From OLB16 sp964481775 (GTDB taxonomy: Bacteria; Hinthialibacterota; Hinthialibacteria; OLB16), in the NCBI GenBank assembly GCA_964481775.1, contig CAYZUX010000035.1, forward strand, positions 1-33,153: a DNA stretch of 33,153 bases, in the 5' to 3' direction. The position numbers were made by a program, and so were the translations under genes. The first letter of the stretch is position 1; each line of letters opens with the position of its first letter. This document shows positions 1-8,500 of this stretch, in pieces. The notes beneath the pieces are model-generated. The model had not been told where the DNA came from and did no database searches. It was given only the letters and a program-made list of their open reading frames with translations.

Positions 1-132
1 AATGGTCAACTGGAGACCATCAACCTGGATTCCAATGATATGTCCCAGATGCGGATCAACGCGGTCCACTGGGCTTACAGTCCCACCAATGGAACCAAGT
101 CCAAGGGTGACTTGTTGAGGTGGCGGCCTTGA
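1..132 (+). CDS. C-terminal fragment of an unidentified protein
   Basis: Frame 1 is open from the window edge to a TGA at 130-132, giving 43 residues; the start lies outside the window. The tail contains AVHWAYSPTNGTKSKGDLLR. Tails of the type Y-[DS]-P-[ST]-NG-T-x-S-x-GD-[IL]-x-R occur, as I recall, at the end of prepilin-like (type II secretion pseudopilin) proteins of PVC-type bacteria, so a pseudopilin is a possible but weak guess. The gene converges with the minus-strand gene ending at 148, leaving only 15 bp between them. Being a real coding end is likely, because the frame is open throughout and codon use is normal, but the fragment is too short for a firm identity. Confidence 0.5.
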   Translation, partial: NGQLETINLDSNDMSQMRINAVHWAYSPTNGTKSKGDLLRWRP

Positions 133-147
133 CCTCAGTCAAAGTGG

Positions 148-1689
148 CTATCCCTTGTAAGCAATATAGGTCTTCAAAAACTGGACTGTTAACACAAGTG
201 AGTCCATCAGCCTTTCAGCGCGTTCCTTGCTTGCGAGATCCGGTTCGATAGCCTCAAGATCTCTCAGGCACTGGATTAGCTCGTCTTTGTAAGACAGACG
301 ACCCTCCTTATCGAGGAAGGGTTCGATCAGGTGACCTGGGATATCCGGTTCCTCCCCAAACAGGCCCCAACTTGAGAATTCGCCAGGTATATCGAGTTGG
401 TGAGCAGTCTTGATGGTCTCGGGGTTCCAGCGGCCAAAGTAACCATCTTCCACACGAAGGAAAATGTCCGTAAGCAGTTGACGGGCTTTTTCAGTGCGTG
501 GCTGGTAGTACTCCTCGATCACTTCTTCAAGGATTTCACGTGGCTCCCGGGTCACATCCTTGAGAATCCTTCCCGCTGTGGCTGAGTTGACTTCAACGCC
601 CGGATTGATCATGGGGCCTTGATAATAAAGGCATCCGCGTGCCCCACGGTCATAGTCTCGCTTGATGAGCTCACAAGCACGTTTGGGATAGGGGATCAGG
701 TAACTCAGCCGGTTGACTCGCACACAGTGGTATAACCACAGTCCACCCGATGTTCCATATTTACAGCGTAGCTCTGGAATCCACTCGGTTGGAACATAAT
801 TTTGACGGTGCCCCTGATCCATGAAAATGTCGATGTGATCGCTCAACCGGACCACATGATCGAATTCCTCGCGGGTGAACTGCTGCTGGTGGCCATTCTC
901 CGCCAGCTTCCAGGGGACCCAGTTGATGGGAATGGTGTAGATCAGCACATCTGGCCATTTACTCCGGATGTAGTCCGCAGCCCGTGTGTTGAGACGGCAA
1001 TTATACCCCACTGCTCCATCCTTTCCGGCGCACTCAGGGCACTGGCACCACCCCTGATCCGCAGACTCCATATGGACTCCAGTGAATTCAAACTGGCTCA
1101 TGGCGGTGTCGATCAGTCTTTCGATGTAGGTCCATGACTTTTCTCTGGCCCCGCACATGGCATGGGCATGAGGATTACCTTTGTCGTCCTTGCCACGCAC
1201 CTCGGGGTCTTCTGTGATGATCCGGTCATAACCCCAGGTAAAGAGTCCGAGTGGAAGTACCATGCCGATATTCCGGCGTTCCGCCTCCTTGAACAGCTTC
1301 CTGAGGCGTCGTGTGCGCTCCCTGTCCTGGAAGGCGCTTTTAATGTCGGGGGGATAATCTCCAGTCGCCCATAGCCCAAAGGCATCCAGATGGGTGTACC
1401 TGGCCTCGCTCATCACATCCAGTGTACGGATCGCACCCTCGATGGTGAGGTCATCGAATTGAGGTGCCGGCCAGTTCTGTAATGGCAATGGACGATTGCG
1501 CATGTCATTGATCCATGCCCCGAACCCGATCCGGTAAGGGTAGGATGGCGCAGGTCCCTCAGATGCCTTTTTGTGTTTTTTCTGGAGTCTCATACGTGGA
1601 GTAAGGCCCGCGGCAAGAAAGGCTCCCCCTCCCGTGACTTGCTTGAGAAATTCTCGCCGGGTTGGTTCTCCATCACTTGTTGTCGACAT
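148..1689 (-). CDS. Tat-exported glycoside hydrolase-like protein (DUF4838-like)
   Basis: A 513-aa protein with a twin-arginine signal: RREFLK at residues 11-16, then a Gly/Ala hydrophobic stretch (about 19-29). This predicts export of a folded, possibly cofactor- or metal-containing protein. The body resembles TIM-barrel glycosidase-like proteins of the DUF4838/GH20-GH67-like type. The segment GVHMESADQGWCQCPEC (about 204-220) holds a C215-x-C217-x2-C220 cluster next to acidic residues E208 and D211, a layout I associate with those families. The C-terminal 130 residues are helical and highly charged. The start is supported by GGAGG about 9 nt upstream. It lies 53 bp downstream of the exported hydrolase gene on the same strand, so the two may be cotranscribed. 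Substrate is unknown; an extracellular glycan is inferred. The family call is moderate; the Tat signal is clear. Confidence 0.7.
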   Translation of the reverse strand: MSTTSDGEPTRREFLKQVTGGGAFLAAGLTPRMRLQKKHKKASEGPAPSYPYRIGFGAWINDMRNRPLPLQNWPAPQFDDLTIEGAIRTLDVMSEARYTHLDAFGLWATGDYPPDIKSAFQDRERTRRLRKLFKEAERRNIGMVLPLGLFTWGYDRIITEDPEVRGKDDKGNPHAHAMCGAREKSWTYIERLIDTAMSQFEFTGVHMESADQGWCQCPECAGKDGAVGYNCRLNTRAADYIRSKWPDVLIYTIPINWVPWKLAENGHQQQFTREEFDHVVRLSDHIDIFMDQGHRQNYVPTEWIPELRCKYGTSGGLWLYHCVRVNRLSYLIPYPKRACELIKRDYDRGARGCLYYQGPMINPGVEVNSATAGRILKDVTREPREILEEVIEEYYQPRTEKARQLLTDIFLRVEDGYFGRWNPETIKTAHQLDIPGEFSSWGLFGEEPDIPGHLIEPFLDKEGRLSYKDELIQCLRDLEAIEPDLASKERAERLMDSLVLTVQFLKTYIAYKG

Positions 1690-1742
1690 CTGCTGATCCT
1701 CCAGCGATCGTTCTCGCGGTTTCGTTCATCTGTGTGAGCCTG

Positions 1743-3194
1743 TTAATAAGCCCTCCAGGCTGAGATGCTCAATGGCGGTGATGTCTCTGTTGGCGTTGGG
1801 GTGGGTGTCCGGGTTTCAATGGGAGAGAGAGTGGGGGTCTCAGTCGGGATGGAGGTGCTCGTGGCGGTGGGTGTCGGGTCAACCAGAATTGTGATGGCTC
1901 TTGGCCAGTAAAAATCACGAGTTCGTTCGCCGTCCGTGGCTCGCGCCAGAATAAACCATTGGCCTGCATCCGATTGTTGAGGTGTCCAGGAGGTCTCTAG
2001 GGGGTGGATGCTGGTTCCCAGGTTTGAGAATGCCTCGGTTGCACGAATGGCTACAGGCTCAGGAGAGTTATAAGGGTTTGTGTCATTGTCTCTGAAAAGA
2101 GTCACAGACACCGAACCATCTCTGTCCTGGTAATGGCATTTCATTGGGATCTCATCTCCCACCATGAACTCGCTCCCTCCATTCCCAATGTTTTGGATTC
2201 GAACATTCGGCCAGTAGGGGGCAGGCGCGTAATTGAGGGCATGGCGTGCTCCGGTTCCTCCAAAAACAGGATGAACCCCTGTTCGCGGGCCCTCCGTGAG
2301 ACGTGGATCCCCGGTTCCCCAATCCTGGGCAGCGGACAAACTGAAATAGAAACCAGTCTTGGCTCCTTGTTCCTCAGCTGGCAGCCACCAACTATTCCTC
2401 ATCTTAGTGGTTACCGAAAGTCCATCCGAGTAAGGGGCGGGAGTAATCAGATTGACAGTCCCGAAATACCACAGGTGGACATCGGAGTGGTCACCTCCAT
2501 CGAGCGTGCCATAGCCCCCATCCAGATTTCCCAGGTCGCGGTTATAGGCGCCAGCAACCGGAGCACCCGCCGGGATCAGTAATTCCCCATCTCGCCAGTA
2601 GTTGTCGGAGAAAAATGTGTTCTCATAGGTATCAACCGGCTCATCAATCGATATCGGGCAGGGATCCCAATGGGTTACCTGCTCGATCCAGATGCCATGT
2701 CTTCCCAGAAGCCGTGCGATTTCGGAGATCAGGGAACCACCACGGCTATGTCCGGCCAGATGGATCGGCAACCTGAGTAAGCGTGGGTCGTTGAGAAGGT
2801 GTTCCGCCACTGTCTCCGCTACCTCTGCGGTAGGCTTCTTTGGGACCTTCTCCTTTCCCTCGGCTTCTTTGAAAAACGCCACTTCGGACCAGTCGAGAAC
2901 GATCAAGGTTTCTTCGCGCTCTCCCGCAGTACTGGTCTCAGTGACCTCCAGATCGCCGTCGTGATTCACTTCGACAATCAGGTCGATGTGGATTCGTCCT
3001 CTTTCCACTGGCAGGCGATCATTGATCGCATTCCGCATGGTATTCAACCAATCAGGACGGCTTGAGGTCGAAAATCCATGAGTCAGGATGGTAATATTAC
3101 CAGCAAAGGAAGCGGTTTGAATGAGTCCAATTGATCCTACCAGGAAAATTGCAAGAGAGAGTGAAGAGAAGCGACAAGATATGGATTGGTTCAT
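1743..3194 (-). CDS. Secreted alpha/beta-hydrolase (lipase-like) with Thr/Pro tail
   Basis: The chosen start gives a 483-aa protein with a clear Sec signal peptide: MNQSISCR, then a hydrophobic core, then cleavage near ASFA. The mature part opens with ITILTHGFSTSSRPDW, the oxyanion-hole His-Gly strand of alpha/beta hydrolases. LAGHSRGGS supplies the G-x-S-x-G nucleophile elbow (Ser about residue 150). An Asp in HWDPCP and a His in GGDHSDVHLWYF are candidates to complete the triad. The family suggests an esterase or lipase; substrate unknown. After an Ig-like stretch the protein ends in a Thr/Pro run (about 40 residues) and stops almost directly after it. The frame stays open upstream: an ATG at 3302 has AAAGGAG only 2 nt before it and would add 36 residues before the signal peptide, so the start is uncertain. 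Confidence 0.7.
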   Translation of the reverse strand: MNQSISCRFSSLSLAIFLVGSIGLIQTASFAGNITILTHGFSTSSRPDWLNTMRNAINDRLPVERGRIHIDLIVEVNHDGDLEVTETSTAGEREETLIVLDWSEVAFFKEAEGKEKVPKKPTAEVAETVAEHLLNDPRLLRLPIHLAGHSRGGSLISEIARLLGRHGIWIEQVTHWDPCPISIDEPVDTYENTFFSDNYWRDGELLIPAGAPVAGAYNRDLGNLDGGYGTLDGGDHSDVHLWYFGTVNLITPAPYSDGLSVTTKMRNSWWLPAEEQGAKTGFYFSLSAAQDWGTGDPRLTEGPRTGVHPVFGGTGARHALNYAPAPYWPNVRIQNIGNGGSEFMVGDEIPMKCHYQDRDGSVSVTLFRDNDTNPYNSPEPVAIRATEAFSNLGTSIHPLETSWTPQQSDAGQWFILARATDGERTRDFYWPRAITILVDPTPTATSTSIPTETPTLSPIETRTPTPTPTETSPPLSISAWRAY

Positions 3195-3358
3195 TCCTGG
3201 TGCTTTTACCTGGTGGGCACAGAGAGTGATCATTTGGCATGATGGTATGGGGTCTGCAATGCCACGGCAAGGTAGAATGATTTTGAGGATTTGGCGGTGC
3301 ATGACTCCTTTCAACTTTACGAAGGTGTGGAATACTACTGATAAGCGAATGGTCTAGC

Positions 3359-3364
3359 TATAAT
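3359..3364 (+). promoter_or_regulatory. Possible -10 box for the DUF4160-GH5 operon
   Basis: A perfect TATAAT lies 83 nt before the DUF4160 start, in an AT-rich divergent intergenic stretch (3303-3446). The region 17 nt upstream reads TACTGA, a poor -35, so this is a partial promoter match only. No other good candidate was seen in front of this operon. Confidence 0.35.
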
Positions 3365-3446
3365 CTGGACCTATGGGAGATATGTGATAAATGAATGTCA
3401 GGTTAAGCGCTAAGCATAAGATTTGGGAAGGCACGCGAGGCTAGAA

Positions 3447-3716
3447 ATGCCGGTTATCTCAATGTTCTATGGTATCATAGTGTCCCTCTATTTCCAGGAC
3501 AATCGACGCCATAGTCGTCCACATATTCATGCCAGGTTTCAGGATAGTGAAGCAGTCTTCTCGATTCCCGATGGGGATTTGTTGGAAGGCCAGTTACCAA
3601 CTGGAAAAATGAAGATGATGGTTGCGTGGATTGAAATCCACAAGGATGAGCTTATAGCGAATTGGGAACTCGCGATGAATGGGCAACTTCCATTCAAAAT
3701 CGATCCATTGAGGTGA
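3447..3716 (+). CDS. DUF4160 domain protein
   Basis: An 89-aa protein starting MPVISMFYGIIVSLYFQD, with HSRPHIHARFQDSEAVF (about 24-40) as the family hallmark: DUF4160 proteins typically begin MP-x-IS-x-FYGI and carry a P-H-[FI]-H-[AV]-x-Y/F motif. The ATG at 3447 is preferred over an in-frame TTG at 3423, because it restores that N-terminus and has GAGG 7 nt upstream. Function is not established. DUF4160 genes are commonly found directly before DUF2442 genes, as here (5 nt apart), and some authors suspect a toxin-antitoxin-like or regulatory pair; that is inference. It is AT-richer than its neighbours, which suggests transfer. Confidence 0.75.
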   Translation: MPVISMFYGIIVSLYFQDNRRHSRPHIHARFQDSEAVFSIPDGDLLEGQLPTGKMKMMVAWIEIHKDELIANWELAMNGQLPFKIDPLR

Positions 3717-3721
3717 GTCGC

Positions 3722-3967
3722 ATGAACCCTAGAATTCAAACTGTTATTCCTCGAAGAAATTACACTCTTAGAATCATTTTTACTAATGGAGAAGTGGGTG
3801 AGTATGACTGTTCCCGTCTCCTCGATTTTGGTGTTTTTTCAGAATTGAGAGATCCCAACTATTTCAATCAAGTCAGAGTACAGAATGGCACGGTCGCTTG
3901 GCCCCACGAACAGGACATCTGTCCCGATACCCTGTATGTGGATTCAATCAAACTGATTTCACGATGA
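3722..3967 (+). CDS. DUF2442 domain protein
   Basis: An 81-aa protein. The pattern V-x-[PR]-x-x-Y-x-L-x-I-x-F-x-[ND]-G-E-x-x-x-[YF]-D (residues about 7-30), followed by a leucine-rich turn, SELRDPNYFNQVRV, and a C-terminal CPDTLY, matches the DUF2442 family. The ATG at 3722 has GAGGTG 6 nt upstream, lying inside the tail of the DUF4160 gene. G+C is about 42% over 3721-3960 (100 of 240 counted by hand), against 40 of 60 in the line starting at 4021, so a composition break falls at the end of this gene. DUF2442 proteins are small, often DNA-associated or antitoxin-like by context only; no function is proven. Its stop codon directly abuts the next start. Confidence 0.75.
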   Translation: MNPRIQTVIPRRNYTLRIIFTNGEVGEYDCSRLLDFGVFSELRDPNYFNQVRVQNGTVAWPHEQDICPDTLYVDSIKLISR

Positions 3968-4417
3968 ATGTCTGACAACAACAGCATTACCGATTGGATT
4001 CATATCCGTCCCTTCGAGGACTCCGACGAGGATGCCGTCATCGCCCTATGGGACCGGTGCGGGCTCTTGCGTCCCTGGAATGATCCTCATAAGGACATTC
4101 CACGCAAGAAGAAGTTTCAACGTGAACTCTTCCTGGTGGGGGTTGCCGGAACAGAGATCGTAGCAGCTACGATGGCGGGATATGACGGCCACCGTGGTTG
4201 GGTCTACTACTTCGGCGTCGATCCCGCTTACCAGAGACACGGTTATGGCCGAGCCTTGATGACGGAGGTGGAGCGATGCTTGCGTGATCTCGGATGCCCC
4301 AAACTCAACCTTCAAGTCCGTCGTGGAAATGATGGGGCTGCAGCGTTTTACGAGAGCGTTGGATTCGGTGAACAGGATTTGCTTCATTTCGGCAAACGGC
4401 TCGAGGAGGATGGGTGA
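3968..4417 (+). CDS. ypeA: GNAT family acetyltransferase, YpeA-like
   Basis: A 149-aa single-domain GNAT enzyme expected to transfer acetyl from acetyl-CoA to an amine. Strong likeness to E. coli YpeA: IRPFEDSDEDAVIALWDRC, LLRPWNDPHKDI (about 34-45), AGYDGHRGWVYY (about 70-81) and the terminal FGKRLEED are all characteristic. The acetyl-CoA pyrophosphate loop is visible as YQRHGYGRAL (Q/R-x-x-G-x-G/A, about 89-98). The C-terminal FYESVGF motif is typical of the fold. The natural substrate of YpeA is not settled. The ATG follows the DUF2442 TGA with no gap and has no ribosome binding site of its own, so translational coupling is likely. Composition returns here to the G+C-rich norm. Confidence 0.88.
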   Translation: MSDNNSITDWIHIRPFEDSDEDAVIALWDRCGLLRPWNDPHKDIPRKKKFQRELFLVGVAGTEIVAATMAGYDGHRGWVYYFGVDPAYQRHGYGRALMTEVERCLRDLGCPKLNLQVRRGNDGAAAFYESVGFGEQDLLHFGKRLEEDG

Positions 4418-4423
4418 AATTTT

Positions 4424-5572
4424 ATGCAGTACCTGATATCAACATTACTCATTCCAATTATTTGCTGTTATGATGCCGCTGTCTGTGAAATAAAACATAC
4501 TTCATCAACATCTTACAATCCAGCTTCCTGGATCCGCCCCTCCACCGATGGCTCTCACTTTGTCCGCGAGGACTCAGGCGAACGATTCACCGCTTGGGGT
4601 TTCAACTACGACCATGACCGGTCGATGCGGCTGCTTGAAGATTACTGGGTGGATGAGTGGCAGACTGTGCTGGAGGATCTACTCGAAATGAAGCAGCTCG
4701 GTGCGAATGCAGTAAGGATCCACCTGCAAGTGGCCAGATTCATGAAATCACCAACGGAGACCAATGAAGTTTCCTTGGCGCAGCTCAAACGTTTGGTGGA
4801 GTATTCCCAAGAAATCGGTTTGTACCTCGATCTGACTGGTCTGGGCTGCTACCTCAAGAAGGAGGTTCCCCCCTGGTATGACGCCTTGGATGAGGAGGGG
4901 CGTTGGATTGTCCAAGGGTTATTCTGGGAGAGCATCGCCAAAGTCTGTGCGGAATTTCCCAGTGTCCTCTGCTATGACCTCATGAATGAACCGATCCTGC
5001 CCGGCGAGGGCGAAAAAGCAGCCGAATGGCTCGCGGGTGAATTCGCCGGTATGTGTTTCGTGCAGAGGCTCACGCTTGACCTTGCGGGGCGTACCCGTGA
5101 ACAGGTGGCCAAGTCCTGGGTCGATAAGCTCGTGGCCGCGATCCGTAAGCATGATACGCGTCACATGATCACGGTTGGGGTGATTCCCTGGAACTACACT
5201 TTCCCTGGAGCAAAACCGATCTTCTATTCCAAAGAGGTTTCAGAAAATCTCGACTATGTGAGTGTGCATTTCTACCCCAAGAAGGGGGATGTGGAAAATG
5301 CCCTCAAGGCTCTGTCGGCCTATGACATTGGCAAACCGCTCGTGGTGGAGGAAATGTTCCCCCTGGAATGCAGCCAGGAAGATCTGGCTGCATTTATTGA
5401 AGGCTCACGCGACCGGGTGGATGGCTACTTCGGTTTTTACTGGGGGAAGACCTTCGAGGAGTATGGTCAGAAATCAAACGATGTCGCCAGTGAACTCACC
5501 CGGAATTGGCTCCTCTACTTCAAAAACAAGGCGTTCGAAATCCTTGGTATCAGACCGTTGAATTCGAATTGA
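4424..5572 (+). CDS. Secreted GH5-like glycoside hydrolase
   Basis: A 382-aa protein with a short N-terminal signal sequence (hydrophobic 3-20, cleavage probably near AAVC or soon after). GFNYDHDRSM begins a TIM barrel. LGANAVRIHLQ (92-102) is the conserved arginine strand. CYDLMNEP (183-190) holds the acid/base glutamate E189 after N188, as in clan GH-A. VHFYP (281-285) carries the conserved His and Tyr, and KPLVVEEMF (304-312) presents the nucleophile, most likely E310. All clan GH-A catalytic positions are therefore present. The substrate is unknown; GH5 covers cellulases, mannanases and glucanases. It is the last gene of a four-gene operon (6 nt after the acetyltransferase) and converges with the LamG protein gene 19 bp away. 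Confidence 0.8.
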   Translation: MQYLISTLLIPIICCYDAAVCEIKHTSSTSYNPASWIRPSTDGSHFVREDSGERFTAWGFNYDHDRSMRLLEDYWVDEWQTVLEDLLEMKQLGANAVRIHLQVARFMKSPTETNEVSLAQLKRLVEYSQEIGLYLDLTGLGCYLKKEVPPWYDALDEEGRWIVQGLFWESIAKVCAEFPSVLCYDLMNEPILPGEGEKAAEWLAGEFAGMCFVQRLTLDLAGRTREQVAKSWVDKLVAAIRKHDTRHMITVGVIPWNYTFPGAKPIFYSKEVSENLDYVSVHFYPKKGDVENALKALSAYDIGKPLVVEEMFPLECSQEDLAAFIEGSRDRVDGYFGFYWGKTFEEYGQKSNDVASELTRNWLLYFKNKAFEILGIRPLNSN

Positions 5573-5591
5573 AAGATTCTTTTTCTGGGTT

Positions 5592-8500
5592 TCATTTGCT
5601 CTTGTCCCATGCTTCGACCGAGGAGTTTACTTCGATCTCCATCGGACTCATGGGATGGGGTGGTCTGGAGGTTTTTGATGGAGGTTCATATTGGGAGGTT
5701 GCCCCCATACTGGTTTGTCCAGTATCAACATCGAGAGAAAGATTCTTGATCACATCCCTCGCGATGGTGGCGATTTCTATACTCGTCAGAGCCCGGCCAT
5801 ATATTTTTACCTCATCGATCTCCCCCGAAAATGCATTTCCCCATGGATCTTTCCCGATCACCAGGCTCCTGTCAGGATTGGAGGCGGTATTGAGTGTGTT
5901 TCCTGGCGTTAAGATTGACCTTGGAACTCCATCAATATAAAGGATGATCGATTGTGAATCTTGTGTAAGGGCAAAATGATGCCAGTTCGTGTCTGCGACC
6001 GAGTTTAGGGGAGTTGCCAGGTTGTACCTCGTTCCTGTTCTGTCGAAGAGGTACGCCTGGAGTTGATTCGTGAGTATCTCGAGCTTGTAGGACAAGTGCT
6101 TATGGAAAAGAAAACCTGAGCCGTTGGTGGTGCTTTTCCGTGCCCAGACGCTTAATGTCAAGGCATCCAATCCATCGAGATTGCTGGAGTGGGGAACAAG
6201 AACATACCCTCCGGAAATAGTTCCATCCAGTCGTATCCCGTACCCGTTCCACCCCAGCACATAGGTCCCGCTTCCAAACCAGAGGCCATTATTCTGGTTG
6301 CCGGACTGATCCAGCAGGTTTCTCTCAAATGGAAGGAAAAGGCTGAGATTGGGATTGCCAGCTACGACAGGTGTGTGAGTGGGCGTGTTCGTTGGGGTGC
6401 TTGTCGCTGTCGGAGTGGGAGTGGGTAAAGCGAACAAGGAGTAAATTTCCCATGGTGCCAGGGCACGGTCATAGAGGCGGACTTCATCAATATCTCCCTG
6501 GAAGGATTTCCCCCAGGGATCCTTCCCAAGGATGAATTCCCGGGTTGGTTGTGTTGCCACTGGTTGGGACAGGCCGGCCAGAAGATAAGCTACTTGAATG
6601 CCATCGATGTAGAGCCTCAGCGATGTTGCGTCTTTTATGAAAACAACATGGTGCCATTCGGTGTCGGTAATTGAATTGGGTGGGGAGACGAGATTCCAAC
6701 GAGTTCCGAGCTTGTCGAAAAGATATACTTCAAGCTGGTTATTGACAATTTGGAGGCGATAAGTGAGGTGTTTTACTAACAGATGCCCGCCTGAATTGGC
6801 GGAGCCCTTTCTGAACCACAAGCTGAGGCTGAGATTGTTCATCCCATCGAGAGTATCTGTGTGTGGAACAATCACATAGCTGCCGCTGCTTGAGCCATCC
6901 AGAGAAATTGCATTATTGAGCCTGCCGTTTGAATAACTTGCAGTTCCGACCCAATATCCGTTATTGGAGCGGCCAGATGAATCCAGCACATCATTATCCA
7001 GTGATAACAACAGATTGAGATTGGAGCCGATGCCTGGAGTGGATGTGGGAGAATTGGTTGGCGTGAACGTGGGGGGAAAGGTTCGCGTGGGTGAAGGAGT
7101 GTATGATCTGGTGGGAGAAAAACTCGGTGTGGGAGTGAGTAATCGGGTTGGTGTAATTGTATAGGACCGTGTGGCTGTTCTTGACGGTGTGGGTGGAAGA
7201 GGAGATGGAGTTGCGGTTGGAGTCGGAAGATTTGCCATGGAGGCCAGTGCAGCCACCTCTGAGGGAGTCAAAGTTTTATCATACAAACGAACGTCATCCA
7301 TATCTCCCAGGAAGGAAACCCCCCATGGATCTTTTCCAATCACGATGTCCCGGACTGGCTGGGAGGCGATTCCTGAAATCGGGCCTGGATATAAAGATGC
7401 TCGTTCGACACCGTCAACATAGAGTTTTATCGAGGTCTGATCCTGAGTGAGCGCATAATGATGCCATTGGGTGTCAGCAATCAGCTCGGCGGGAGCAGTG
7501 ATATCCAGACGGGTTCCCGATTCATCAAACAGGTAAACCTCGAACCGGTTATTGAGAATCGCCATCCGGTAGACCAAATGTTTGTGAATGAGAAATCCGC
7601 CGGTGTTTGTAGATCCCCTCCTGGCCCACAAGGCGATGCTCAGGTTGGACATTCCATCCAGTGTGCTGGAATGCGGAACCAGTACATAAGGCCCGGTTGA
7701 GGTGCCATCCAATCGAATCCCCTTCCCGATGCGTCCGGCCAGATAATTTGCAGTGCCCACCCAAAGTCCTGAGTTAGACTTCCCCGAGCTGTCCTGGAGG
7801 TTGTCCTCGAACTGCAACAAAAGGTTCAGATTCGCTACACTCCCCGGGACTGGTGTTGCCGTACGGGTGGGCGTGTTGAGGGGGGTTGAGATGGAACCTG
7901 GAGTTGAGGTACGTGTCGGGGTCGGGCTGAGTGAAGCGGGAGGCTTGGTAGGAGTTGGAAGTGCTGATGCGCTGGCAAGTGTCTGAATTTCCGAGGAAGT
8001 TAAGGCCCGGTCAAAGATCTGGACTTCATCGATCAACCCCTTGAATGTGTTTCCCCAGGGATCTTTTCCGATGATGACATTTGATTCAGGTTTTGTGACA
8101 ACACCATTAATTGAGGACGCCTGAAGAAGGCCCCGTTGAACTCCATCGATATAAACTCGCAGTGCCGTCCCATCATGGGTTAAAGCATAATGATGCCAAT
8201 TCGTATCAATGACTGAGTTGGCTGGTGAGGCGAGATCATACCGGGTCTGAAACTTGTCGATCAGGTAAATGTTCAGACGGTCACTGGAAAGGCTGAGATG
8301 ATAGACGGCATGTTTGAGAACCAGGAGTCCCCCGACGCTGGATGTGCTCTTCTTCGCCCACACTGAAATGGTTAGACGGTTCATCCCATCGAGTGTACTC
8401 GCATGGGGAACCTCGACAAAGCTGCCGGTGCTGGTACCATCCAACGATATTCCCTCGTTTATCCTTCCAGCGGCGAATCTCGGGGCTCCATTCCAGCTTC

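Noticed and set aside
2133..2582. 149-codon plus-strand frame opposite the Ser-hydrolase
   Set aside because: Antisense to a gene with a signal peptide and a clear nucleophile elbow; its translation shows no domain.
6345..7980. Repetitive G/T-rich tracts considered as a CRISPR array or satellite
   Set aside because: Unit lengths are irregular and the tracts encode in-frame Thr/Pro linkers between LamG domains; no constant repeat with unique spacers.
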